Assembly (NCBI RefSeq): GCF_022539665.2
Contig: NC_081334.1
Location: 3,720,001 to 3,784,000, forward strand
Source of the DNA: Daphnia carinata
Lineage: Eukaryota > Arthropoda > Branchiopoda > Diplostraca > Daphniidae
DNA length: 64,000 nucleotides
Direction: 5' to 3'
The notes under the pieces are model-generated. The model was not told the origin of the DNA, did not search any database, and saw only the letters and a list, made by a program, of their open reading frames with translations. Below, in pieces: positions 1 to 11,589 of this stretch (within the stretch, counting starts at the first letter, position 1; each line of letters opens with the position of its first letter). Made by a program: the position numbers and the translations under genes.

Positions 1-1543
1 AAGCTCGTGGATTTTGGTCAGAACAGGCCCCTGTTTGTGCTTGAGCATGTGCCATGGAAGGTCGTCTTCTTCGTCGTCAGTGCTGCTGTCGTCGGTGTTT
101 TCGTCGTCACGTACCTGGGCAAGTTTCTTGTACGTAGCAACATATTCCTTCATATCTTCGAGAGTTTTGTTCGTATGTTCATCTAGCGGTGGAATGCTGA
201 GCACCAAAGAGTATTTCTTGTCGAAGGCAACTTCCAGGTGTTTCTTCAGTTCTTCATTATTAGCCAAACAATTGATATCCGTAATGCTGCTTATTTGACA
301 GGACATTTCGTACTCTGCCTGTTTGCAGCGGAGCCATCGTTCCAGTCGTGATGGCTTGAAAATCGTGTGATTTTCAGCCATTTTTACTACTTTTTCAATT
401 TCGTCCTCTTTGCCAGTTTGGCGCGCCTCTACAATGCTGCGTCCCAAAGCTTTTTGCACCAGCTGTTGGTATTTATCTATAGCTTTTTCGAATTGGCGCA
501 ATGAAGCGCGGATGGCGACAGATTTTGCGCAGATGCCATCCAGTGCCTCCCAGATACGACAACAGCGAGTTACCAACTCAGGGTCGACGTTTTGATATTC
601 AGGGTATACATCCGCAGCTGGCCCCATGATGTCTTTGAGGGGACAGAGGCGAACAGCGATCGGTACAATCGTTTTGTTTCGGATGTCGCCCTTTCGAACT
701 TGCTCAATTAGTTTATGGCATTCTTTGAAAGTATCGAAAACGCTACACTCTTGGAAAGGCGACATCGGGAGATCAGTATAAAGACGACATTTAATACGGG
801 TCAGTTGCTTTTTCTCTATTGCATTGAACAAATCTTTGAACCCGCAGAAATCCAGATTATCGTGTAACGCTGCTGCCATTTTGCTTGCTATTTCGGACAG
901 GTACTCTTCATCTTTTTCACGGGCATCTTCGCCTGACTCTAAAGCAAGGACGCAATAGGCTTCTGCGCCGTATGTGACTCCCACTACCATATGGGTTGGC
1001 AATGTTGTCGATGTTGATGACTCCACTTCATCCTTCGATGCAACAAGTCGTGGAACGTCTTGGCTGATCAGAGTCTGCAAGTTTAGGCGGACTTTTCTTG
1101 ATTTGGCGCGGCAGATCAACACTTGACTGGCTTCTGAAGGTCTGGCTCGATCGCTCAGGTACTTTGTAGCACCGCGATATTTTTCTTTGTGACCGGCCAT
1201 GACGCTGGCCTGCAAATGCTCGTCAAGGCATACTTTTTCGCACCTGTTGTTAGTTGAGCATGGATCAGGGCTCTTTATTTTCAATGTAAATTTATCTTCG
1301 CTAGACGTAGCCAGCGCTATTTTATCTGAATCCCACAATGTCCTATCTGTTTGACGGTTTTATCTTAATTATTTTAATTTCTACAAAGTAATATTAAAAT
1401 TCACTTAAAATAACATTACCTTTCACTATAAGGTCGTTGCCATAATCGTACAGGTCTCCTGTTTGAAACGCGCCCCCCAACACGACAATCTTGGTAAAGT
1501 GTTGCTCGATTGCGTTAGGATCCATCATCTTTTTCTGGGCCAT
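1..1543 (-). CDS. SNTX (stonustoxin)-like protein, N-terminal part; runs off the left edge
   Basis: Two exons are visible. Exon 1 is 1420-1543, starting at the ATG at 1543. A 73-bp intron (1347-1419, GTAATG...ACAG) follows, then exon 2 stays open from 1346 to the window edge. Exon 1 has the family's entry pattern GGAFQTGDLYDY, like the RPFxLGxLYD start of stonustoxin subunits. Exon 2 carries the typical THMVVGVTYGAEAYCVL segment of the MACPF-like region, then a helical FAT-like region with long charged stretches. It ends in the window just before the expected thioredoxin-like/FN3 part. Family knowledge: SNTX-type proteins combine perforin-like, helical and thioredoxin-like parts and are found in many animals without being venoms. 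Cell role here is unknown. Layout and phase are identical to the larger gene at 3196-9715, so this is a tandem paralogue. Whether it is single- or double-module cannot be seen. Confidence 0.85.
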
Positions 1544-2228
1544 ACTTTGTAGATATTAGAAGTCCACTATTTTGAGACACCTAAATTGGGAATATGTTTT
1601 GTATTGTGGCTGTCGACATGATTGGCTTCAACTGTCTTATAGGGTATGCCCACCGATCTCGAGATGCACCAGTCAATTGACTTTCGTTATAATTTCTTTG
1701 GATTGCTCCGTAGTTCTTTATCTTGTATTATCTGCTTGTTGGTTACGGTTTGCTATCAATTTGATGGCAGCCTATCAACAAAAGTTTTTTTTTTTCCATT
1801 ACGTGGGTCGTTTTGGTCAATAAGTGCTTGATGTTATCAGCAGTGCATACATTTCTATTTACTTTGTTGCTGAAAAGTCATAAATGATAAGCTGAGTAAA
1901 TTATTGGTCCGAGGCCGAAAAAACCACAGCTTTTTTCGTTCTTTTTAGGTTAATGATGTCATCGACTGTTAGCCTTTTTTTTATAGCTTAAAGAAAGGGT
2001 CTATGCGTAGGAATCGAGGGGCGTAAAGAAAAGAAAAAGAAAACATTTTCATTTTGCCTCTTTGTGAAACCAATGGTTTTCTTAGATCAACTTAAAGTTA
2101 ACCAATTGTTTTAAAATGAATCCTTCTAAATGCTATTGTTGTTTCAAATAATTTCACATGCGCAGTAGCGAATCGAACGATACAAACTGGACAAGTTGGC
2201 GAAAGCACGGCGATGAAAATCATAACGG
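1544..2228. other. Intergenic region upstream of the SNTX-like gene
   Basis: No coding exon is seen. On the minus strand a segment around 1620-1650 reads CTATAAGACAGTTGAAGC. It resembles the AGACAGTAGAAGC start region of the paralogous gene near 9800, so it probably includes the promoter and 5' UTR. Similarity to the region 9880-10020 continues in places (for example ATCAGCAGTG near 1838 and 9967). The duplication that made the two SNTX-like genes therefore included upstream DNA. Confidence 0.4.
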
Positions 2229-2232
2229 CTGT

Positions 2233-2269
2233 TCAGTCAGTCGGTTGACGCTGGTCGTCAAACTGACTG
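2233..2269 (+). promoter_or_regulatory. Possible plus-strand start site and 5' noncoding exon
   Basis: An arthropod-type initiator (TCAGTC, 2233-2238) is followed by a short GC-balanced stretch that ends in a good 5' splice site (ACTG/GTGAGA at 2270). An upstream TGCGCAGTAGCG (from about 2160) resembles GC-rich core promoter sites. This would start a plus-strand transcript diverging from the SNTX-like gene. It is inferred from motif only. Confidence 0.3.
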
Positions 2270-2404
2270 GTGAGAAATCATCCACATCCGTTTTTCTTCA
2301 AGATTCCTGTCTGCTCGGAAATTAATCCAGTTTTAATTCTTAAAGGTGCGAGGGATAATTACATTTCAAACATCTTAATGTTTCATTTTTCTTTACAATT
2401 TGCA

Positions 2405-2688
2405 GCGTTAACTACGCGGAAGCAAAGGATTCCTTTGGCCATGCATCAAAACGTTATTGATATGAAAAGGCAGGAAGAAATCGGGCAAGTTTAAATGCTT
2501 TTCATTGGAATGCAGATTGCTCAATATCGTTCAATCTTTGAATAGAATACGTCATTGGAGTTCAAAAATCTTCGTTTATTTACCCCGTAGAGAAAGTGAT
2601 GGAAATGAAATGGAAGTTTCCGGACAACCCCAACAGCGTCTGCAGGTCTTCAAAAAACTTCTAGCATCAAATCCGAAATTAAAGCAAA
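2405..2688 (+). CDS. Candidate exons of an unidentified plus-strand gene
   Basis: An acceptor TTTGCAG precedes 2405. A strong donor CAAA/GTAAGTG ends the stretch at 2688. Two short protein-like segments are seen: one around the ATG at 2442, and one just before the donor (QRLQVFKKLLASNPKLKQ, phase 1). The intron between them, if any, is unclear, and a second frame in 2590-2660 is also open for about 20 codons. The phase-1 donor would fit the next plus-strand acceptor at 11590 (Tudor fragment). That would nest the SNTX-like fusion gene inside an intron of almost 9 kb. This link is speculative. Confidence 0.25.
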
Positions 2689-2699
2689 GTAAGTGCATT

Positions 2700-3195
2700 T
2701 AATTACTCCAGTTCGTAATCGTTTGTTGGCTAAGCGGGTTGAACAGGTTTTAGCGCATTTGGTTGTCTGTTTCTTAACATGACGTAGCGGCGGATCAGAA
2801 GCGAAATTGCGTGAGGGGTTTTTATCTCACCTAAAAAAGGTAGTTAGCCAGTATTAAATTTTTTTTCTTGTTTGCTCGACTGCGGACAAACTTGAGCAAT
2901 TCTTTGCGTTCTAGATTAACTGATTCGGAGGACAACGTATAGGTTTGCGCCTCAAGTTGTATTAGCTTCATTTTTGCATGACTACATATGCAACCTCGAT
3001 TTAACCAATGTTTAATCATTCCGATTTATCAATACGAGAAAGTCTTTTCCCCTCCGACCCGTGATCCTCTTCTTCCCTTGAAATATTCATCCGTACTTCA
3101 CGTTCACTTTTGACAATTACTTCACAACAAATTGATAAGCAGGAAATAGATGATGGCTCTACCCGAGTATTGCAATAACAAAAAATAATCAAATT
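2700..3195. other. Intergenic, 3' flank of the SNTX fusion gene
   Basis: No exon with convincing splice sites is seen. A 62-codon minus-strand frame (2831-3019) has no family features. The 3' UTR of the minus-strand gene ending at 3196 should lie here; no clear AATAAA on that strand was found close to the stop. Confidence 0.3.
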
Positions 3196-6100
3196 TTACT
3201 TTCGAAAAGGCAAGAACTTTGCAAATTTCTGTAATGGTGATTTGTCGGTTTGTGCGCTCTGCAACGCCAAGGTGTCATTGCCGCCCTCTTCATCGTTGTC
3301 CGCCTGGGCCTCGTAATCGTCTCTTCCATCCGGGCTTATTAGATTTTCCTTATTCTTAATCTTGGTTGTAACAACAGCCATGTGGCGCAATTTCTTCAAA
3401 CTCTCGATCCTCTCTTTGTAGCCTTGACGTTTTTCGTTCTGCTCGGCGTCGATAATCAAGTCGATGTACTGCGGAGTTGAGAACGGATTCGGCCTTAAGG
3501 CGATCTCGTCAAGTCGGCGGATGCAACGCGTAACAGTATCGACCCGTTGCAACATAATCTCGTCGTTTTTCTTAACATCCTTTTCCAAAACTTCAACTAG
3601 TTGGGTGGCCGTCAACTTCTTTTTCAATTCCGCTTCGTACTTTGCTTTGATGGCGTCTGATGTAGTGGTCTTCTTCCGCTTTTCGTACTCCCACTTGTAC
3701 GGTTGATTTTCGTGCAGGTTCCAGATACACTTTTGCGGACAAACGGTACACGATCGATTTGCTTCCGGCATTGAGTGATCCATAGCTGCGCAGTTGAGCT
3801 TCTTATCAGTATTTCCCAAATAACACGGGATGTGACATGTGTAGTGGCATTTGTTGCAGTTGGTTAGACAACCGTCGGTGTACTTGACTTCCACGGCTTC
3901 GTTGACCTCCACCTCGATCGTGACATTTTGATTGGCGTCAATCTGCGCCTGACTGTTTGCGATGATTTGCTTCGTTTTTCTCATCTCCTCCATTTTAGTC
4001 AAACCGTGTTTGATTAGGGGTTGAAGCCCCTGCACCGTCGCTTCCAGTCGCCTTCTCTCCTCCAGAACTTGTTTAGTTAACGAAAGCGATTTCGATTTCA
4101 TCGAGGCTAACGTGGCGAAGAAGCGCTTGAAATTATCCATGCCCATCCGCCAAAAAAAGTTGTTAAATTTGTCGCTGGTGCTGCTGGCATCACTTCCGGA
4201 TTCGCGGTTGGAGCAGAAGAAACCGGAATTATTGAATTTGTGATGGCGTGGCATCTCGGTATCAGGTTCCTTTGGGTAGGGTAGCTCGGCCTGTTTTATA
4301 GCGGTCAGAATAGGTGGGCTCTGGCCGTCGGCAAACGTCAACAAAAAGTCGATGTTTTCCTTAACATCATTACCAAAAATGGAAAGCACAGAGTCGAAGA
4401 TGTACATTTGGGTGGGCGTCAAGCGAGGCAACGAAGCTTGTGCTACAAAACCAATGATGTCCACATTTTGGATGCCGTTTTTGTCCTCGAAAAACTTGCG
4501 AATCATTTCCGTGATTTCCTTGTCGCGGTCGAGGCCTTTAGTGTCACCGTAGCCTGGTGTATCGACGATCGTCAGCGAGTAATCGATACGAAATCCTTCG
4601 GCGTGATAGATGTCGTAGGCCGTGATACCGCTGGTCTGACTTTGGCTCTGCGAATTGCCGACCAGTTGCTCGCCAATGAGCTGAAATCGATACGGGTCTT
4701 GCCATTCAACGTTGAAAATATAATTGATCATTCCGTTGATGAGCGTCGTCTTGCCCGCACCAGTGGCTCCCATCACCAGAATCGTTTTCTGTAGTACACT
4801 TTTTGCACCGCCACCTTCCTTACCAAAGACGAAACGCTCCACGATGGAATTGGATCGAGTTGATTTGGCAAGTGGAACGGGAAGGAGTTCAATCCCGTTT
4901 CTAACACCGATTGGCTTAAAACGCTTGGCCATAGTTTCAGCGAAACGGACGTGTTCTTGTACGGTCATTAGGTTGACTGTCTCACTAGGCTCACTCATCT
5001 CCTGTCCGCCGTTTGAAACGGCCACGATATTGACGCAGTATGTCGTTTCGGGCTGGAGACGTTCCAGCCGACAGCCGGTTTCACCGTCAGCGATTTGCAG
5101 TTCACTAGCTTGCGATTCATCCTGTCCGTATTGCCAATAGCGAACCCGATAAGAGACGCCCTTGTTTCGAGTTCCAGTCCATCCCAGTTCTGCTGTGCTC
5201 GGCGTGACCGTTTCAACCTCCACATCAGTCGGAGGTTTTAACACAGGTCTTACATTTTGCGTCGATGACCGGTTGGTTTGCAATGAAGCGGCAGTTCTGT
5301 TCAATTCGGAACGTTGTCTAACGTTGATAGTTCCTTCTTCCGAGTACATCGAGATGGTGTCTAAATTGGCTTCCTCATCATCGTCAGCGTCCGACGCGGC
5401 CTCGTTGTTGAATACTTGACTGAACTCACTTCGACCGATGCAAGTGTCAGCTGCAACGCGGAATTCTATCGCTGATTCCGTTTTGTAGGGGATAGTAACC
5501 TGCTTTTCGCCCTGCGTTGTTGTTCTCTTCTGCGTCCAAGGTTCATCGTTACCATCGCACGATCGATATTCCACTAGAAAATGGCAGGGGAAGCCGAGAT
5601 CTGCATAGTCCCACGCCAATGCGATGTTTTTTCTGGCAGGGTTACTCGTTTTCGGCACATAAATCCGCAAACCTGTTGGGGGTTCGGGCAATTGGCTCAT
5701 ATTGTCCTTTTGTAGGCTACTAGTGTCATACACGGAGTAGGAACATCCTGCTTCGGCTTTGCCCGTCTCACAGAAAGTCACGAAGAATTGGACTTTGTTT
5801 TCTAGATGCTTATTTTTTTCCACGTGTTCAGCAAACTCACGAACTTTGGAGAGGACATACTTTTGCTTTTGCTGGTTCCATGGCATGTTGCTCTCTTCTT
5901 CCTCATCATCGTTCGTTTCGTTATCGCCGTCATCGTTTGCTACCAGTGTGTTATATGAATCAGTGTATTCGTTCATCGCTTGAAGGATTGTGTTCGTCCG
6001 TTCGTCCAGAGAAGGGAGACTAAGAACCATGGCGTATTTTGTTTCATAGGCTTTTCCAATTTCTTTCTCTAGTTGCTTTTCGCTTGTTAACCGAACGTTC

Positions 6101-9100
6101 TTTGCCATTTTGCTGATTTTTTCGTGCAGATTGAACTCTTCCTTTTTGCAGAGGAGCCAACGTTCTAAATGCGACGGCTTGAAAATCACGTGGTTTTCGA
6201 CGATGTTGGCCACTTTTTCTATTTCACTTTGCTGTCCAGTTTCTCGCGCTTTCCGTAAGCGATTTTTCAAACTCGTTTGCATGAAAGATTTGTATTTACC
6301 AACGGCCTCTTCAAACTGACGCAATGAAGTGTTACCGACTTTTTTCTGGACACCGCGAATGGCAACGGATGTCGCACAGATTTTGTCTAATTCGTCCCAA
6401 ATAGAGACACAACGATTGATCAGTTCTGGATCGACGTCGTGATATTTGAACTGGTCTTCCTCAGCTTGCCCCATGATGGCTTGAAGAGGGCAAAGAGACA
6501 CAGCTATCGGAATGGATTTGTTGTTTCCGATGCCAGTCTTCTCGACTTGCTGGATGAACTTGAGGCAATTTTTATAAGCGTCAAAGACGCTGCAATCCTT
6601 TACAATTGTAGTTTGCAAATCGGTGTACAGGTTACATTTGATACCAGCCAGCTGAGTTCTCTCTTTCACGTCAAACTGTTGCTTGAACTCGGATAAATTT
6701 TGTTTTTCATCCAACGCGTCCCTCATTTTATTTGCGATTTGGGACAGACATTGTTCAGCCTCTTCACGAGAATCGTCGTCTGTCTCTGCGTCTTTGAGAC
6801 CGTACGTTAGGACGCAATAGGCTTCGGCTCCGTAAGTGACGCTCACCACAATATGAGTTGGGTTAGTTTTCCATTTCGACGAGTTTCTTTTTTCGCTTAA
6901 GTCATTGAGATGCGCAACGTCTTGAATCGCAAGATTCTGCAAATCTAATCGCACCACTTTTGATTTGACCCGGAATTTGAGGACTTGCGCTGCTTGTGAT
7001 GAGCTGCAACAGTTGCTCAGGTACTTACTGCTACTGCGAGGCTTTTCGATGAGTCCGGCCATGTAGCTGGCCTGGAAGTGCTCATCAAGGCCCATATTTT
7101 CCACCTTGTTGCTCATGGAACTTGAATCGCAGCATTCAAATTCCAGACTGAAGTTGTTTGCCACTTTAATACCCGATCCTATTTTGCTCGACTCCACATA
7201 CTTCCGACTGCCTGCTTTCAATGGATTTTAATTGATAGAAAATGTAGCTCGTAAATCGTGATTCACACAATTAAATGTCGTTACCTGTCAAGATGCGATC
7301 GCTGCAATAGTCGTACAAGTCGCCCACTTGAAATCCGCTTTCTAGCACCACCATCTCAGTGACGAATTGCTCGATCGCCTTAGTCCTTGTTTTCTCTTCT
7401 TCTTGTAATTCCTCACCGTCGTCTCCCTTTTCCAGATCTTCTTCATCTTCGTCACTGTCCATACGTAGCAAAGTTTCCTCATGCTTTGCCATGCTGGTAG
7501 AGTCAGGCGCCTTCCAACCTTCACGTGACGTGTCGCACGTGAAGACACGAGACGTAGGCTGCAAAATAGGTTCAGTATTTTGATTTTCTATTGGCTGTTG
7601 ACTCGTTAACACATTTGTCGCTGCAGGTTCAGCCTGACTGACCCGATCCATTTCCGCATGATCGTTGGCGGTGACGCTAGTATCCGCTTCCGAATCCAAA
7701 ATTCCCTTTTCAGTTATCGCCTCTTCATCTTCGTCAAGTTCCCGCATTGTTATTGTGTCGACCACTTGGCTGAATTCACTTCGACCGATGCAAGTGTCAG
7801 CCGCCACACGGATCGTCATCGCCGATCCACTTTTGTAGGTGATTGCCAGTTGGGTCTCACCGGATTTGGCCGTCTTCCGTTGCGTCCAATCTTCATCCTT
7901 GTTCCCATCCAGCCGATATTCTACCAAGAAGTAACACGGAAAACCGAGGTCTTCGTAGTCCCACTCGAGATCGATGGGGTACGTAGAACCTGTTTTCCTG
8001 ACAGTACGCGTTTTCGGGGCGCGAATGCGTAGGCCAGTAGGGGAACCGGGCAATTTGTTCAAGTTGCCATTAAGTAAACATTCGTTTTCGTAAACGGAGT
8101 AGCGACAGCGGAATTCTTCGGCCGATTGACCGAGTTCAATCAAGAATTGCACGGTGTCCTCTAGGTGCTTATTCTTTTCGACGTGTTGGGTAAACTCGCG
8201 GATTTTGGCGAATACGTGCTTCTGCTTCCGTTGGATGCCGTTCCAGAAATCTACGCTGCCGTCGCAGTCTGCGTCGCCATTTGAATATTCTCTTATGGGC
8301 ATAAATTCGGAAGCGACGTAGTTCTTCATGGCCGATAGTGTACTGTTCATCCGCTCGTTCAATAATGGAACGCCGAGTACCAGCGCATATTCAGCGTCAA
8401 TCGAATTTTTCAGTTCCATTTCCAGTTCGTTGCTTGACAAACAAACGATGTTGGTCATACTGCCGATCTTCTCGTACATCTCGCACTCGGCTTGCTGGTA
8501 TTGGAGCCATTCTTCCAAACGAGATGGACTGAAAATCGAGTGCTTTTCGGCGATGTTGATGACCTTTTCAATTTCGTCTTGCTGTCCAGTTTCTCGCGCT
8601 TTCGTGACGCCGTTTTTCAAACTCTTTTCCACGAGTGCTTTGTACTTAGCGATACCCTCTTCGAATTGAAGGAATGATGCTTTATCGGCTCTTTTGTTGA
8701 CAACGCGAAATGCAGCCGATTTCGCGCAGATTCGATCCAGTTCGTTCCAAATCCGGCCGCAACGTGCCACCAGTTCTGGATCGACGTCGTGATATTCGAA
8801 GCGTTTACCATCGACGTTTCCCATGATAGCTTTAAGAGGGCAAAGAAAGATGGCGATCGGAATGGATTCGTTGTTTGTGGCGTCCGTACTTTGCACTTTC
8901 TGGATAAGCTTGAAGCATTGTTTGTAGGCTTCAAAGACTCCGCACTCGCGGAGAGCAGGAGTTTGGAAATCGGCATACAGGCGACATTTTACGCGACTCA
9001 GTTGGATCTTATCTTTCTTATCAAACTGTTCCTTAAAGTCGCCGAGTTCGAGATAGTGGTCCAACGCCTCCTCCATTTTGCTTGCAATTTTGGACAGATA

Positions 9101-9715
9101 CTCTTCGGTATCTTTTCGAACGTTTTCGTCCGACTCCAACGTCAGGACGCAATAGGCTTCGGCTCCGTATGTGACGCCTACCACAACATGGGTTGGATTC
9201 ATTTTCGAGTTTTTTTCTTCTCCGAAATCCTGCAGACACGGAACGTCTTGGCTGATAAGAGTCTGGTAGTCCAGCCGCAATTTTCTTGACTTGGCTCGGC
9301 AAATGAAGACTTGACTAGCTTCTGAAAAACCGTCTCGATCAATCAGGTACTTTGCAGCTCCGCGATCATTTTCAATCAGACCGGCCATGAAGCTGGCCTG
9401 CGAATGCTCTTTAAGTCCCATGTTTTGCCACTTGTTGCTGGTAGAGCCCGATTCAGGGCTTTTTAATTTCAAAGTAAATCGATTGTCGCTCCACATAGCT
9501 CCCGCTATTTCTTCCGAATCCCAGCATTTCCCACCTATTTTTCGGATCATTTAATTCTCAAAACTTTCCGGAAAGTAATAATTTCCAAATGAATTTAGCA
9601 CAATACCTGTTACTATGCGGTCGTTTCGGCAGTCGTAAAAGTCTCCCATTTCGTAACGGCCTCCCATGACGACCATCTTAGTGACGTCACTATCGATCGC
9701 TTTCTTGCCCGTCAT
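3196..9715 (-). CDS. Double-module SNTX-like protein fused to FN3 domains and a P-loop GTPase
   Basis: Exons 9607-9715, 7285-9534 and 3196-7211 join in phase (109+2250+4016 nt) to give 2124 residues. Both introns are about 72 bp. Module 1 (about 1-628): exon 1 carries GGRYEMGDFYDC, then a MACPF-like part (THVVVGVTYGAEAYCVL), a helical FAT-like part and an FN3-like domain (about 533-628). An acidic linker (to about 755) leads to a second complete module that restarts with GFQVGDLYDY and repeats the same order, with FN3-like domains at about 1297-1390 and 1445-1537. The GTPase follows: P-loop GATGAGKT (1601-1608), switch DTPGYGDT (about 1670), and a FADG in place of a classic NKxD. It resembles AIG1/septin-type P-loop GTPases. 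A cluster with about eleven cysteines (about 1901-1950, CxxxCxxCxxxCxxxC then CxxCxxxC) may bind metal. A coiled-coil-like, charged tail ends in PFRK. No signal peptide is seen, so it is probably cytosolic. Function is unknown. Confidence 0.85.
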
Positions 9716-9803
9716 CTTTCTCCAGGTGATGGTTTTAGTGAATTAATTGGTTTTAAAGGTCGTTTTAAAGAGTGGTTTGTGTCTGCCAACGTATTAGCTT
9801 CTA

Positions 9804-9834
9804 CTGTCTTTTGTTCTCTCCAACAAATTTATAT
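9804..9834 (-). promoter_or_regulatory. TATA box and initiator of the SNTX fusion gene
   Basis: On the minus strand TATATAAA (9834-9827) lies about 25 bp before a GACAGTAG initiator-like site near 9804. This is about 90 bp upstream of the start codon at 9715. Spacing fits a TATA-dependent promoter. Confidence 0.5.
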
Positions 9835-9849
9835 AATTTGAAATGCGAC

Positions 9850-11589
9850 CGACTCTCAACGTTCGTTATATTTTCTTGTGAATTTCTCCTTTAGCGTTGT
9901 TCCTTATCTGTTTGTTGATATCTGAAATCCAACTTTTCAACTGCGCAGTACGTTTTGACTTTTACAATCAGCAGTGACTCATATTTATTTTTTACTTTGG
10001 TTTCGTAAAGCCACTAGGTGCGTCTGATAACAATGATCATGGAGACCGTATCATTTGATGAATGCTTGTTTTGTTAAATTTTTTCCGTGAGTTTATATAT
10101 TTATTTTTATATATTTAGATATATATCTAAATAATTCGATAAAAAGCACATGGCACGATCAAAATTAAACGCTGAATTCGATTATGTTAGTGGTTTACGC
10201 GTTAAACCAGTCGTTTTCAAACTAAACTAAAAAAATGCGAAAATATTATTATTTTGTCGCTCGACCGACAAAAAATAAGCCCGACTTTTCGAATTTTTTA
10301 TTTTTAATTCAAAAACTACAGGGCCAATTGTAAAACAAACTAGATGTTCGTGATTAGCATTCAATTCTGCATCGAATTCATGTGTTTTAAGCCAAATTTG
10401 AAATTTGGCCAAAAATGAAAAAGTGGGAAGGCTACCTTCTCACTTTTGACAAAAATCATCAAAATAAGACATCTCTCAGAATTCAATAAAAAATATACAT
10501 CTGGCTCAAAATCGAACGCTGATTCTAATTGACATGTTTGTTTTGCCGTTACCTATCAAGTTTCTGAATTATGCGCAATCAGAGCTGTTGTAGCGCGTAC
10601 AAAAACTGGCGCGCCAGTACGCGACAGCTCTAGCTCTAGCGTGATGCACCGAATATATCTAAATATAGAGTTTATATATTTAAATATTTATTTATTAATG
10701 GAAAGGTCATGATTAGGAAAGTAAAGTCAAATTTAGATTTTTTGCTTTAAGACAAGAATGCAGATTCCTTTCGTTATGCCGTTGTCATAATCATGGCCTT
10801 TCCTTTGCCTTTTTGCGTATCTATTTATCCTGTTCAGTCTTTGTGAATATCGAACACTCATGACTATGGCTCGGCGCCGTGTACTTGAGACGCTAACATT
10901 ATCGGAAGATAAGGTCGTTACACACGTAAAAGTATTCTGAAAATGTTTAGATTGCCGATGGCTATTGATTTATTTATTTTCATGTATTTATTTTGTTTTA
11001 TTTTATTTTCTAAGTCATTTTTTTATTTCTCAAAACGAATCGTATTTCGAAATTTAATGTATTTTCTTAAACGGGAATCAAATGATCGTTTTCCGAAAAT
11101 CTGGCAACGTTTTTTTATTAAGTATTTCCAGAGATCTCTCAAAATTCGCTTGGAGTAGTCTGCTATGCTCACTGTGCAGGTTTTAATCTTTGACATCGTG
11201 GTTGGTAACAATATTTGGCGTATAATTTACTAACCTTTAAAGTACAGTAATAGATCAGATAAAGTAATTCAAAAGTAAATGAAAAGCAATCAAACGTTAT
11301 CGCCCAACTTACATTTTTTAAAGAAACTTGCCACATTGTATCAACCTGTATTGCAATATTTTCTCTGATACCAAATTGAATGATACAGGTTTGCAGTTGT
11401 CTTTTACATTTTTTAATGTCTAGTTACTCACAGTAAATTACCGACTTTTGAATCAATTGTAGATTCTAATGTATCATGTTATTTTAAGTTATACCTCACT
11501 TGTTATCTTTGAAATGTAAAGAGTTTAGTTCTTGCGGTAAAAAACAACTATCTTTGTTTCATTCTAATATTTTATTACTTTCTTCACAG
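9850..11589. other. AT-rich noncoding stretch
   Basis: No supported exon. It holds an 18-bp perfect palindrome (TTTAGATATATATCTAAA, 10114-10131). It also holds two degenerate direct copies of a segment of about 40 bp (about 10147-10187 and 10496-10540; both contain an AACGCTGA core), which could be old mobile-element remnants. The small frames in 10227-10412 and 10943-11211 have only AT-rich, low-complexity translations. Confidence 0.4.

Noticed and set aside
4352..9289. Many plus-strand open frames of 60-166 codons opposite the SNTX genes
   Set aside because: They are antisense shadows of the long minus-strand exons, which have clear domains and phase continuity.
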